NCBI GenBank assembly: GCA_963711455.1
Contig: CAVQEH010000002.1
Location: forward strand, 1-64,000
Source of the DNA: DATFVA01 sp963711455
GTDB lineage: Bacteria > Bacteroidota > Ignavibacteria > Ignavibacteriales > Ignavibacteriaceae
Length of the DNA stretch: 64,000 bases
Direction of reading: 5' to 3'
Part shown: positions 17,209 through 26,027 of the stretch, one piece after another
How positions within the stretch are numbered: the first letter of the stretch is position 1
Layout: every line of letters begins with the position of its first letter
The notes under the pieces: model-generated
Database searches by the model: none
What the model was told of the DNA's origin: nothing
What the model saw: only the letters and a program-made list of their open reading frames with translations
Program-made: the position numbers and the translations under genes

Positions 17209-18264
17209 ATGCATAAAAGATCAAAACTCCTCATAGCCATCGGTGTTATTGCTGCAATTTTTATTGTAATTGCTTTTAGAATTATTAACAGCGACTCAGT
17301 TAAAAAACAGGGAAGAACAAATGTAGTTTTCGTTCAATCTGAAAAGCCCGTTCGTAAAACTCTTGATGAAAGTCTGCAGTACAATGGTAATATACTCCCT
17401 ATTCAGCAGGCAAATATATTTTCGAAAGTCGGCGGAAACCTTGAAAACGTATTTGTGGATATCGGTACATTTGTAAAAACAAATCAACTTCTTGCTGTTA
17501 TAGATTCTACAGAACTTTACCAGGATTACCAGCAGACTTTTGCCACTTATTATAACAGCAAACTGACTTACCAGAGAACGAAAGATTTGTTTGAACAAAA
17601 TCTTGTTGCAAAACAGGACCTCGATAATAATGAAGCCGCTATGAAAATTGCACAGGCAAATTATTTAAATGCGTCCACCAAACTATCTTATGCAAAAATA
17701 AGAGCACCTTTCTCAGGATTTATTACTGCTAAATTTCTTGACAGAGGTTCGCTTGTTCAGGCAAATAATTCAACTCTTTTCACTCTGATGAAAATGGATA
17801 GCATAAAAGTTCTCGTTAATATTCTTGAAAAAGATATTCCATTAATCGGTAAAAGTTATAAGTCTATAATTAAAGTTGATGCATATCCCGACCTTGAATT
17901 TGAAGGAAGAATTGCAAGGAACAGCCATTCAATAGATCTGGATACAAGAACTATAACCTATGAAATTGATGTCCCGAACAATAAAAATATTTTGAAACCC
18001 GGTATGTACGCTGCAATTAATTTCCTTATTGAAAAGCACGATAACGCATTAACATTACCGTCTGATGCTATATTGAAAGATGTGAGCGGTAACTATCTTT
18101 TTATCGTGGTAAACGGGAAAGCCAAAAGGGTTAATGTTAAACCAGGTCTGTCACAAAATAACTTTGTTGAAATTACACAGGGCCTGAATGATTCGGATAA
18201 TGTAATTACAACCGGTCAGGAGTTTGTGAAGGACGACGTTTCTGTAAAAGTTCAGGGCAAGTAA
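17209..18264 (+). CDS. RND efflux periplasmic adaptor (membrane fusion protein)
   Basis: 351 residues. A single N-terminal helix (6-26) anchors it in the inner membrane. The order is that of HlyD/AcrA-type adaptors: a barrel-sandwich half (IFSKVGGNLENVFVDIGTFV), a helical hairpin (about 100-150), the second lipoyl half (YAKIRAPFSGFITAKFLDRGSLV), a beta-barrel and a membrane-proximal domain. It bridges the pump encoded 3 nt downstream and the TolC-like channel beyond. Substrate unknown; the neighbouring ars operon does not by itself imply metal export. Confidence 0.9.
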   Translation: MHKRSKLLIAIGVIAAIFIVIAFRIINSDSVKKQGRTNVVFVQSEKPVRKTLDESLQYNGNILPIQQANIFSKVGGNLENVFVDIGTFVKTNQLLAVIDSTELYQDYQQTFATYYNSKLTYQRTKDLFEQNLVAKQDLDNNEAAMKIAQANYLNASTKLSYAKIRAPFSGFITAKFLDRGSLVQANNSTLFTLMKMDSIKVLVNILEKDIPLIGKSYKSIIKVDAYPDLEFEGRIARNSHSIDLDTRTITYEIDVPNNKNILKPGMYAAINFLIEKHDNALTLPSDAILKDVSGNYLFIVVNGKAKRVNVKPGLSQNNFVEITQGLNDSDNVITTGQEFVKDDVSVKVQGK

Positions 18265-18267
18265 TAT

Positions 18268-21200
18268 ATGTGGTTAACAAGGCTGGCTCTTCGGTATCCT
18301 ATTTCAACATTCCTTTTCGCTGTTACTGTTCTGGTTTTCGGAATAGTTTCTTTTAAACAGCTTCCGATTGATTTACTGCCTGATATTTCAATTCCGGTAG
18401 TTACAACTATAACATATTATTCCGGTGCAAGCCCGATAGATATGGAGCAATCGGTAACCACACAGATTGAAAGAACAGTAAGTTCGGTTAATGATGTTGA
18501 CTATGTGCAATCTTCAACCCGCGAGGGAATATCACAGGTAAGAATAAATTTCAACTGGGATGCAAATACTGATGTGGGAATGATCGATGTAGTCCAGAGG
18601 ATTAATAGGGTTCTTAATCAATTACCAACCGGGGTATCTCAACCTGTTGTATTAAAATTTGATCTTACAAATCTTCCTGTCTGTAATGTTGTGGTTTCAG
18701 GGGATATTGATGAACGTGATTTATATGATTTAGCTTCTAATGTAATTGAACCGCAGCTTGAACACCTTCCGGGAGTTGCATTTGCCCAGGTGTCCGGAGG
18801 GAGAATTCGTGAAATACATATTACCCTTGACCGGAACAGGCTTGAAGCACTTCAGCTTCCGGTACAATCAGTTTTAAATGCCGTAGCTAATTCTAATATT
18901 ACAATGCCATCCGGAGATCTAAAATCCGGTAAATATGATTACGCTTTAAAAACCGAAAGCCGCTTTAATGTTGTAAAGCCTATGGAAGACATTGTTGTAA
19001 AAGTGGTAAATGGCGTTCCTATTAAAATAAAAGATATTGCCGCGGTTGAAGACAGCTACCAGGAAGAGACAGAGCTTATAAGGATAAACGGCAAACCCGG
19101 ATTATCCCTTCGTGTCCAGAAGCTGGCAAAAGCAAATACAGTTGAAGTAGTAGATAACGTTTTAAAAGCATTACCTCATCTTACCGGTGTACCTCAAAAT
19201 GTAAAGCTTTCATTTTCATTTGATCAATCGCTTTATATTAAACAGACTATTTCCGGTTTACAGAGAGAAGCTCTTTTAGGTGCATTGCTGGCAATGATAA
19301 TTATTCTTCTCTTTTTAAGAAATGTCAGAGGCACATTAATAATCATCGTTGCAATTCCGCTTTCAATACTTATTACATTCATCTGGTTCAGGTTTGGAAA
19401 TGCAACACTTAACATAATGACTTTCGGCGGTTTAGCGCTTGCTGTGGGCAGACTTGTAGATGATTCTATTGTAGAGCTCGAGGCAATATCGCGGCATTAT
19501 AATCAAAGAACAGAAGGCATCTCAAGGCTGCAGGCCACTCTTGATGCTGCTAAGGAAGTAGCAGCACCAATTTTTGTTTCAACTTTAACAACAGTTATCG
19601 TTTTTCTTCCGATAGTTTTTTTAACCGGTATTGCGAAACTTTTATTTATTCCTTTAACCATAACGATAGCTGTGGCACTGTTCGGTTCTTTTTTTGTATC
19701 GAGAACCGTAACACCGTTGATGTGCCTGACATATCTTCCGCCTGAAAAACATATTGACCGGGATTCAAAGAAGCTGAGCGACAGGTTAAGGGTAAAGGCA
19801 ACGGACTGGCTTGATAATATAGAAAGTAGTTATGTCAAGACTCTTGAATGGGTATTGGTTCATAAAAGAACAGTTGTATTTACAATATTAGGAATAGGAA
19901 TTTTATCAGCATTTCTGTTTAATTTTATCGGAACTGAATTTTTTCCTGACCAGGATGAGGGTCAGTTTAATGTAACAGTCAGGCTCCCTGTCGGAACCCG
20001 TTCGGAGGTAACTGCCCAGGCTGTTGGTAAAATTGAAAAGATACTTATGGACAACATTCCGGAAGTAAATACAGTAATCTCAGACATTGGTGTCCCTTCA
20101 GCGAGAGGTGGAAAGTTTTTTGGAAGAAATCCCGGGACACACGCAGCAAATATCCAGGTTGCATTAATTCCTCCTGATCAGAGGAACAGGTCGGTTTTTG
20201 AAATCATAAAAGATATACGACCAAGACTTTCAAGTATTCCGGGGGCGACTGTATTCCTGAGCCCGGGCGGATTTCTCCGGTTCCTGCTTAATTTTGGTTC
20301 TACAGCTCCTATTGATATTGAAATAAGAGGATTCGATATCCCCACCGGATCAAAATTGGCAAATCAAATATCTTCTATTGTTAAATCAACACCCGGAACT
20401 GCAGATGTTCAGATAAGCAGGGATGACAATCTTCCCGAACTTGAAGTGAAAATTGACAGGAATAAAGCAGGAATTCTGGGGCTTAACGTTGCAGATATTT
20501 CAAATACAATAAATACATTCATCAACGGTTCCGTCGCTTCACTTTATACTGATCCGGTTACCGGAAATCAATATGATATACTTGTGAGATTGAATGAAGA
20601 TTACAGATCCCAGATTGATGACTTAAAGAAAATAGTAATATCAACTCCTTCCGGCCAGCCTGTACTGCTTGGTAATATTGCCACGATAGAAAAATCAAGC
20701 TCGCCTGTTCAGATTGACAGGAAGTACCAGCAGAGAATTGTGGATGTTACGGCAAATGTTGTTGGGCGTGATCTCGGTAGTGTAGCAAAAGATATAAACA
20801 GCAGGCTTGCTGATTTTAATATTCCTCCCGGCTTTGAAATAAGACAGAGCGGAAATGTTGAGCAGCAGCAAAAAACTTTCAGCGATTTATTATTTGCTTT
20901 TGCACTCGCCATACTTCTTGTTTACGTTGTAATGGCAAGCCAGTTCCAGTCATTCATTGATCCCTTTATAATAATGTTTACTGTTCCGTTAGGCATTGTG
21001 GGAGTTCTCTGGGCTCTATTTCTTACAAATACAACCTTATCGGTTACATCTTTCCAGGGAATCATTGTAATGGTTGGAATCGTTGTAAGTAACGGTATTC
21101 TTCTTGTCGATTATACAAACCGTTTAAGAAAGACCGGACTCGATTTGCACGAAGCAGTTTTGAAAGCGGGAAAGACAAGACTGAAACCGATATTAATGAC

Positions 21201-21402
21201 TTCACTTGCAACAGTATTAGGACTAATTCCAATGGCAGTCGGATTTGGAGGAGAATCAACCCAGGCTCCGTTAGCTATCGCAGTTATCGGCGGATTGACC
21301 ATATCAACTGCATTAACTCTATTCCTTGTTCCCACTCTTTACATAATAGTTGAAAACAGGATGAAAAGGGAAATGAAGAATTCCGGAGAAATAAATGATT
21401 AG
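18268..21402 (+). CDS. RND multidrug efflux pump (AcrB/HAE1 family)
   Basis: 1044 residues, full length for the family. Twelve transmembrane helices are arranged as TM1, periplasmic loop, TM2-6, TM7, loop, TM8-12. Typical motifs include LPIDLLPDISIPVV after TM1, the TM4 proton-relay segment GGLALAVGRLVDDSIVELE, and GTEFFPDQDEGQFNV at the start of the second half. The second relay region reads GIVVSNGILLVDY. It exports hydrophobic compounds using proton motive force. It overlaps the TolC-like gene by 8 nt, so all three genes form one operon. Confidence 0.93.
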   Translation: MWLTRLALRYPISTFLFAVTVLVFGIVSFKQLPIDLLPDISIPVVTTITYYSGASPIDMEQSVTTQIERTVSSVNDVDYVQSSTREGISQVRINFNWDANTDVGMIDVVQRINRVLNQLPTGVSQPVVLKFDLTNLPVCNVVVSGDIDERDLYDLASNVIEPQLEHLPGVAFAQVSGGRIREIHITLDRNRLEALQLPVQSVLNAVANSNITMPSGDLKSGKYDYALKTESRFNVVKPMEDIVVKVVNGVPIKIKDIAAVEDSYQEETELIRINGKPGLSLRVQKLAKANTVEVVDNVLKALPHLTGVPQNVKLSFSFDQSLYIKQTISGLQREALLGALLAMIIILLFLRNVRGTLIIIVAIPLSILITFIWFRFGNATLNIMTFGGLALAVGRLVDDSIVELEAISRHYNQRTEGISRLQATLDAAKEVAAPIFVSTLTTVIVFLPIVFLTGIAKLLFIPLTITIAVALFGSFFVSRTVTPLMCLTYLPPEKHIDRDSKKLSDRLRVKATDWLDNIESSYVKTLEWVLVHKRTVVFTILGIGILSAFLFNFIGTEFFPDQDEGQFNVTVRLPVGTRSEVTAQAVGKIEKILMDNIPEVNTVISDIGVPSARGGKFFGRNPGTHAANIQVALIPPDQRNRSVFEIIKDIRPRLSSIPGATVFLSPGGFLRFLLNFGSTAPIDIEIRGFDIPTGSKLANQISSIVKSTPGTADVQISRDDNLPELEVKIDRNKAGILGLNVADISNTINTFINGSVASLYTDPVTGNQYDILVRLNEDYRSQIDDLKKIVISTPSGQPVLLGNIATIEKSSSPVQIDRKYQQRIVDVTANVVGRDLGSVAKDINSRLADFNIPPGFEIRQSGNVEQQQKTFSDLLFAFALAILLVYVVMASQFQSFIDPFIIMFTVPLGIVGVLWALFLTNTTLSVTSFQGIIVMVGIVVSNGILLVDYTNRLRKTGLDLHEAVLKAGKTRLKPILMTSLATVLGLIPMAVGFGGESTQAPLAIAVIGGLTISTALTLFLVPTLYIIVENRMKREMKNSGEIND

Positions 21403-22702
21403 GGATTATTTTCTCAAAATATTTTGCTTCATTTTGTTTGGTTTCTTTTCGCTTTATGCACAGACTAAAGAGCTGCACCTTGATTCACTATCTCTAAAAT
21501 ATGCAACAGTAATTGCATTGAAATATTACCCTGCAATTAAAGCAGCCGCTGCAAATTATGATGTGGCAAACTCCAATCTGAGGTTAAGCAGATCAATTTA
21601 TTTCCCCCAGATAAACGTAACCGGTTCTGCTTCCAGGACTGATGGGGCATTTGTATTTAATCCTTCTTTTCCCCCGAGGCAACAGCAGTATAATAATTAT
21701 ACTGCGGGTATAGCAGTACAGCAAACTCTCTTTGATTTCGGAAGGACTAATAATTCGGTCTCGGCAAATGAGCAATTTCTGAATGCTTCCGGTTATGATC
21801 TTAAAGCGACAAAAGAAAATGTTATAATGAATGTCCAGATAAACTATTACAGTTACCTTGAGTCGCGGTACATTGAAAAGGTTAATGAAGAAACTTTGAT
21901 GCAGGCGGAAGAACATTTGAAAATTGCAAAAGCATTTTACAAAGTAGGCAGCCGTCCTCAATACGATGTTACAAGCGCTGAAGTTGAAGTTGCAAATGCA
22001 AACCTTAATTTAATTAGGGCAAAGAACCAGGTGAAAATTACCAGGCTTCAGTTAAACAATTCAATGGGTGTTTATATTCCCGAAGAGTATGTTATAACAG
22101 ATTCTCTTAATGCTGTGATTGAAAATATTTCACTTGATTCTTCAAAAGCAATTGCTGTCAGCAACAGGTCAGAACTAAAATCTTCTTATCTGGCATTGTC
22201 TGCAAACAAATCATTAATTTCAGCAGCGTGGGACCAAAACCTTCCGTTCCTTTCTGCATATGGAAATTATAACTGGAGCGGTTTTAATCTTCCCTTATAC
22301 AGCCGGTGGACGGCTGGAATAAATTTCACACTCCCTATATTCCAGGGATTTTATGTAGATGCACAGGTGCAGAAAGCCGAAGCAAATGTTGAACAGGCTG
22401 AAGCAAATGTTGAAGCTTTAAAGCAATCAATTCTGCTTGATGTTGAACAGAATTTTCTTTCATTGGTTGAAGCAGAAAACAGGATAGATGCTGCCAAACA
22501 GCTTGTTGTCCAGGCTGAAGAAAATTTTAATCTTGCAACAGGCAGATACAAATCAGGAGTTGGTTCTGCTACTGAAATTTCAGATGCTCAATTAGCACTC
22601 TCCAATGCTAAAACCACAAATATTCAGGCAGCGTATGATTACCTTACCGCTTTAATTAGGCTGAAGAAATCTATGGGGACAATTACTAACGGCGTTGAAT
22701 GA
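21395..22702 (+). CDS. TolC-family outer-membrane efflux channel
   Basis: 435 residues with a signal peptide (ending LYAQ). Two OEP repeats are seen: residues 30-215 and 240-430, rich in long amphipathic helices with the LRLSRSIYFPQINVTGSASR and LPFLSAYGNYNWSGF strand segments. Repeated AEANVEQAEANVEA heptads make up part of the periplasmic tunnel. It completes the tripartite system with the adaptor and pump immediately upstream. Confidence 0.92.
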   Translation: MIRDYFLKIFCFILFGFFSLYAQTKELHLDSLSLKYATVIALKYYPAIKAAAANYDVANSNLRLSRSIYFPQINVTGSASRTDGAFVFNPSFPPRQQQYNNYTAGIAVQQTLFDFGRTNNSVSANEQFLNASGYDLKATKENVIMNVQINYYSYLESRYIEKVNEETLMQAEEHLKIAKAFYKVGSRPQYDVTSAEVEVANANLNLIRAKNQVKITRLQLNNSMGVYIPEEYVITDSLNAVIENISLDSSKAIAVSNRSELKSSYLALSANKSLISAAWDQNLPFLSAYGNYNWSGFNLPLYSRWTAGINFTLPIFQGFYVDAQVQKAEANVEQAEANVEALKQSILLDVEQNFLSLVEAENRIDAAKQLVVQAEENFNLATGRYKSGVGSATEISDAQLALSNAKTTNIQAAYDYLTALIRLKKSMGTITNGVE

Positions 22703-22710
22703 TCATGTTG

Positions 22711-22730
22711 TTTTAGATTTTTATCTAAAA
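22711..22730 (+). terminator. Weak AT-rich hairpin after the efflux operon
   Basis: TTTTAGAT and ATCTAAAA pair perfectly around a four-base T loop, nine bases after the stop of the TolC-like gene. The stem has only two G-C pairs, so it may be a weak terminator. Confidence 0.3.
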
Positions 22731-22841
22731 AATTAATTATCTGCACATCATTTCCCTCAGTTAATTTTATTAGTTTTGATTTATACCTTATTCTATTTCC
22801 TGGTAATTATTTTTTTATAATTTTCTTGTTAAAGAAGCATT

Positions 22842-24182
22842 ATGGCTAAAGGAAATATTTTAATAATAGATGATGAAGAAGAGCTCAGGAACCTGCTTGC
22901 AAAATTGCTCAGACTTGAAGGGTATAAAATTGATACGGCTGGAACGGGTAAGGAAGGCATGGCTTTATTCAATAAGGAAGAACAAGCACTCGTAATAACC
23001 GATGTGAGATTACCAGACGCTAACGGTCTTATGCTGCTCGCAGAGATAAAAAAAATTAATCCTTTAAGTGAGGTAATCGTTTTAACAGCTTACGGTACTA
23101 TTCAGGATGGTGTCAGGGCAATAAAAGAAGGTGCCTTTGATTACATAACTAAAGGTGACGAGGACAATAAAATTGTTCCGGTGGTAAAAAGTGCCATGGA
23201 AAAAGTTTTAATGCGTCACAGGATTGAGCAGCTTGAAAAGCAGGTCGGTGAAAAATTCAGCTTTAATAATGTTACTGGACAATCCCCGGGTATAATATCG
23301 ACTGTTGATATGGCGCGTAAAGTTGCTGAGACAGATACTCCCGTTTTACTCATTGGCGAAACCGGAACGGGAAAAGAAATTTTTGCCCAGGCTATTCATT
23401 ATGCGGGCAAGAGGAAGAATAACCGGTTTGTTGCAATTAATTGCAGTGCATTTTCAAAAGATCTCCTTGAATCAGAAATGTTTGGATATCTTGCCGGCGC
23501 TTTTACTGGTGCAAATAAAAATAAGAAGGGACTTTTTGAAGAAGCCGACAGAGGGACCTTGTTTCTTGATGAGATCGGCGAGCTTGATATTTCGCTTCAG
23601 GCAAAATTTTTAAGAGTGTTGGAAACCAACGACTTTATTAAAGCCGGCGATACGAAGCCGACAAATGTTGACGTACGGATTATTGCCGCTACCAACAGGA
23701 ACCTCGAGGAAGAAATTAAAAACGGGAGATTCAGGGACGACTTATTTTACAGAATTTCGGTGGTAAAAATAGAAATCCCTCCTTTAAGGGCAAGAAAGGA
23801 AGATATATCGGAACTTGCAGAATATTTTATAAAATTTTATTCCCGCAAGCTTAACAGGAACATTACTAATGTATCTGCGGATTTTCTTTCAACCATAAAA
23901 AATTATAGTTTCCCCGGAAATATCAGGGAATTAAGGAACATTATAGAAAGGGCTGTAATCTTATCTGATGGGAATACCTTGAACAAAGAATTACTGCCCA
24001 AGGATATTTTTAAAGAACAAAATTCTTTTTCTTCATCAGCAAAAAATCTTGATGAAGTGGAAAAGGTTCATATTTTAAACGTGCTTGAAGAAGCGAACGG
24101 AAATAAAACGAAAGCAGCTGAAATTTTAGGAATAGGATTAACCACATTATACAGGAAACTTCAATCCTATGGGTTGGAATAA
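22842..24182 (+). CDS. NtrC-type sigma-54-dependent response regulator
   Basis: 446 residues. Receiver domain (5-120) with acidic residues at 10-12, phosphoacceptor Asp54 (ITDVRLP), Thr82 and Lys104. The AAA+ domain (140-370) has Walker A GETGTGKE (172-179), the sigma-54-contacting GAFTGA loop (219-224) and Walker B TLFLDEIGE. A Fis-type helix-turn-helix ends the protein (NKTKAAEILGIGLTTLYRKL). It should activate sigma-54 promoters when phosphorylated. No kinase is adjacent on the same strand, but the convergent DUF4118-GAF gene and the kdp genes with a histidine kinase lie just downstream, so it is the likely KdpE substitute. Its 3' end overlaps the convergent gene by 16 nt. Confidence 0.93.
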   Translation: MAKGNILIIDDEEELRNLLAKLLRLEGYKIDTAGTGKEGMALFNKEEQALVITDVRLPDANGLMLLAEIKKINPLSEVIVLTAYGTIQDGVRAIKEGAFDYITKGDEDNKIVPVVKSAMEKVLMRHRIEQLEKQVGEKFSFNNVTGQSPGIISTVDMARKVAETDTPVLLIGETGTGKEIFAQAIHYAGKRKNNRFVAINCSAFSKDLLESEMFGYLAGAFTGANKNKKGLFEEADRGTLFLDEIGELDISLQAKFLRVLETNDFIKAGDTKPTNVDVRIIAATNRNLEEEIKNGRFRDDLFYRISVVKIEIPPLRARKEDISELAEYFIKFYSRKLNRNITNVSADFLSTIKNYSFPGNIRELRNIIERAVILSDGNTLNKELLPKDIFKEQNSFSSSAKNLDEVEKVHILNVLEEANGNKTKAAEILGIGLTTLYRKLQSYGLE

Positions 24183-24976
24183 TTTAGATTCTTTTCAAGA
24201 AATGGAATTATTTCCTTTATAAAACTTTTAAGGAATTTCAATTCTTCAGTATCAGTTTTTAAATCTTCACTGATCTTTACCCCGATCACACAAACTACAT
24301 TTCCCGCATTATTAGTCAGAGGGAAATAAAGTCCTTCGGCATTACTTACTGTACTGGTGGTTCTTCCGCTTTCTGTTTTCTCTTTGAAAGCTGCCTGTGC
24401 TGCCAGCAATTCCATTTCATCGGGAACATAATTACCTGATGGGTGGGGATTTCTGCTTAGCTTATCCGGATCCTCTGGGAAAATTATAATTGATTCAAAA
24501 CCGAATACAATAAATATTTGGTTAACAACATTGTTTAATAATTTATCAATGTTATCTGCAGAGGATAATTTTTTCAGCAGGTTGTACAAAGCAGTTAATC
24601 TTCTTTCTTTTCTGAGCATATCATTTTTCTGCACATTAATTTTTGCTGATAAAACACCATTAGTAACTGCAACAACAAAAAACATAAACAGCATTACCAC
24701 GTCTTCAGTTTTAGCTATGTGCATGGTAAAATGAGGAGGTATAAAATAATAGTCCCATCCCAATGCACTTATAACCGCAGATAAAATTATTGGTCCCTTA
24801 CTGAAATTAAAAAGAGGGAGCAAGAATATTATAAGGAGAAGTATCATAGATACGGTTTCATATCCTATGGTGCTCTGAACAGTATAGAGTAATGTAATAA
24901 AGAAGAAAAGTATAACAGTCGAAAAGAAATACTGCTTTTCAATTGTTAATCCGGCTGTTTTATTTCGGGTTTTCAT
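24167..24976 (-). CDS. KdpD-like membrane sensor module (DUF4118 plus GAF) without kinase
   Basis: 269 residues. Four hydrophobic helices lie between 14 and 110; the segment LGWDYYFIPPHFTMHI followed by EDVVMLFMFFVVAV is the DUF4118 signature of the KdpD membrane domain. A linker coiled coil leads into a GAF-like domain (about 145-262). There is no HisKA or ATPase part. This is the part of KdpD missing from the two downstream genes 30676-31824 and 31805-33631, so the sensor appears to be divided over three genes. It is transcribed away from kdp and converges with the response regulator. Confidence 0.8.
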   Translation of the reverse strand: MKTRNKTAGLTIEKQYFFSTVILFFFITLLYTVQSTIGYETVSMILLLIIFLLPLFNFSKGPIILSAVISALGWDYYFIPPHFTMHIAKTEDVVMLFMFFVVAVTNGVLSAKINVQKNDMLRKERRLTALYNLLKKLSSADNIDKLLNNVVNQIFIVFGFESIIIFPEDPDKLSRNPHPSGNYVPDEMELLAAQAAFKEKTESGRTTSTVSNAEGLYFPLTNNAGNVVCVIGVKISEDLKTDTEELKFLKSFIKEIIPFLEKNLNYSNP

Positions 24977-25077
24977 TCTGATTCTTCGTTTTATAATTGT
25001 TGAACAATTCCTGTGCTAATTTTTAACCTTATTAAATAATTATTTTGTGAAACCTTTCATTTGTAACCCTTTCAATT

Positions 25078-25095
25078 TGAAAAACCGCTTTTTCA
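25078..25095. promoter_or_regulatory. Inverted repeat, candidate activator site
   Basis: TGAAAAA-N4-TTTTTCA is a perfect 7-bp inverted repeat, 60 nt upstream of the sigma-54-like promoter at 25155. Fis-type activators of NtrC class bind such dyads upstream of their promoters. The assignment rests on position and symmetry only. Confidence 0.4.
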
Positions 25096-25154
25096 TTCCG
25101 GCAGGGTTAAAATTTGTAAATCATCATTCTGATAATTCTCCCGGGCTTTAAAAA

Positions 25155-25169
25155 TGGTATATATGTTGC
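25155..25169 (+). promoter_or_regulatory. Sigma-54 (-24/-12) promoter candidate upstream of the kdp region
   Basis: TGGTATA-N4-TTGC matches the sigma-54 consensus TGGYAYR-N4-TTGC with correct spacing between the GG and GC doublets. It faces the 104-aa gene and the kdp cluster, and the neighbouring gene encodes a sigma-54 activator, which raises its credibility. Confidence 0.6.
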
Positions 25170-25275
25170 GGGAGATGTTAATGATCAATGATAAAAACTG
25201 ATATGAAGTTTGCTGAACTTATATAAATGAATATTTCCGGGTTGCAGTGAAGAAATTGAAAAATATAGTACAAAG

Positions 25276-25590
25276 ATGAAAGAAGAATTTATAAATAAAA
25301 AGTTAAGTGTATTGAAAAAAGGTATTGCAGAATACTTTAACGTTAATGAATTCTTTGTTAATTTTTCAAAAATAATTTCATTATCAAATAAAACAGCTTA
25401 CCTAATTGAAATCAAATTTGAAACTCAAGAACGCAGCCTCAAAACCTTTAATCTTATAGTATATTCATTTAATATTATACAGGCTGATAATGATGGATTC
25501 ATATATGAATCCTGCTATTATAACTATAATAACCTTAACACCTTCTTTGAAATACTCGATCGCCAGATAAAAGAACTAAATCAGGATTAA
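25276..25590 (+). CDS. Small protein of unknown function upstream of kdp
   Basis: 104 residues, cytoplasmic, no recognised domain. The N-terminal 25 residues are basic and helical; the rest alternates short strands (AYLIEIKFETQE, TFNLIVYSFNIIQ) and ends in an acidic helix. It is the first gene after the sigma-54-like promoter and lies 254 nt before the kdp small genes, so it may be co-regulated with potassium uptake. The start codon is ATG without a strong ribosome site. Confidence 0.5.
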   Translation: MKEEFINKKLSVLKKGIAEYFNVNEFFVNFSKIISLSNKTAYLIEIKFETQERSLKTFNLIVYSFNIIQADNDGFIYESCYYNYNNLNTFFEILDRQIKELNQD

Positions 25591-25787
25591 AGCCATCGCT
25601 TTCATTAGCATTCTTTTTTGTTTATACAATATTCTTCCGTTACAAAAAAGTTCTTAAGGAATTCAATCTGAACAATTCTTTAACCTGACAATCCGTAATG
25701 AAAAATCACCTTTCCATTTTGGTATAATACAATTAAACAAATCTTAAAAACCATATTCAAAATCTTCAATAAGATGATTATCTGAAC

Positions 25788-25803
25788 TGGTACGTTCATT
25801 GAA
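25788..25803 (+). promoter_or_regulatory. Second, weaker sigma-54-like site just before the kdp genes
   Basis: TGGTACG-N4-TTGA has the correct spacing and a good -24 element, but the -12 element is GA instead of the highly conserved GC. It lies 42 nt before the start codon of the 27-aa peptide, a sensible distance. Supported mainly by context. Confidence 0.35.
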
Positions 25804-25844
25804 CTGAAACCCATAATTTCTTTTAATTAAACTGAGGTATCTGA

Positions 25845-25928
25845 ATGTTATCCGTAATAATGATCCTGTTAGGGTTATTTTGTTTTTGGTTTATGTTCAA
25901 ATCGATCCAATTCTTTGATATTCTGTAA
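25845..25928 (+). CDS. 27-residue membrane peptide upstream of kdpF
   Basis: ATG at 25845 is preceded by TGAGG at a suitable distance and the frame ends TAA at 25926-25928. The product starts MLSVIMILLGLFCFWFMF and ends KSIQFFDIL, so it is one hydrophobic helix with a short tail containing an Asp. The stop is close to the kdpF ribosome site (12 nt to the next ATG). It is different from KdpF, which follows. Most likely a small accessory subunit or regulator of the Kdp ATPase; I cannot name a family. Confidence 0.6.
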   Translation: MLSVIMILLGLFCFWFMFKSIQFFDIL

Positions 25929-25939
25929 GGAGAATAAAA

Positions 25940-26017
25940 ATGATAGCCCTGCTGATAATCAGCATAATTGTTTTTGCCTATCTCTTTTATGCATTAATAA
26001 AACCCGAAAAATTTTAG
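25940..26017 (+). CDS. kdpF: KdpF, small subunit of the potassium ATPase
   Basis: 25 residues: one membrane helix followed by ALIKPEKF, the characteristic KdpF ending. AAGGAG lies eight bases before the ATG. KdpF stabilises the KdpABC complex in the inner membrane. Ten nucleotides separate its stop from the kdpA start, so it leads the kdpFABC operon. Confidence 0.85.
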   Translation: MIALLIISIIVFAYLFYALIKPEKF

Positions 26018-26027
26018 AGGTGAGGCA

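Noticed and set aside
25201..25260. A TTTGCTG and a GGGTTGCAG that look like -12 elements near 25214 and 25240
   Set aside because: Neither has a GG doublet at the right distance upstream, so they do not form sigma-54 promoters.
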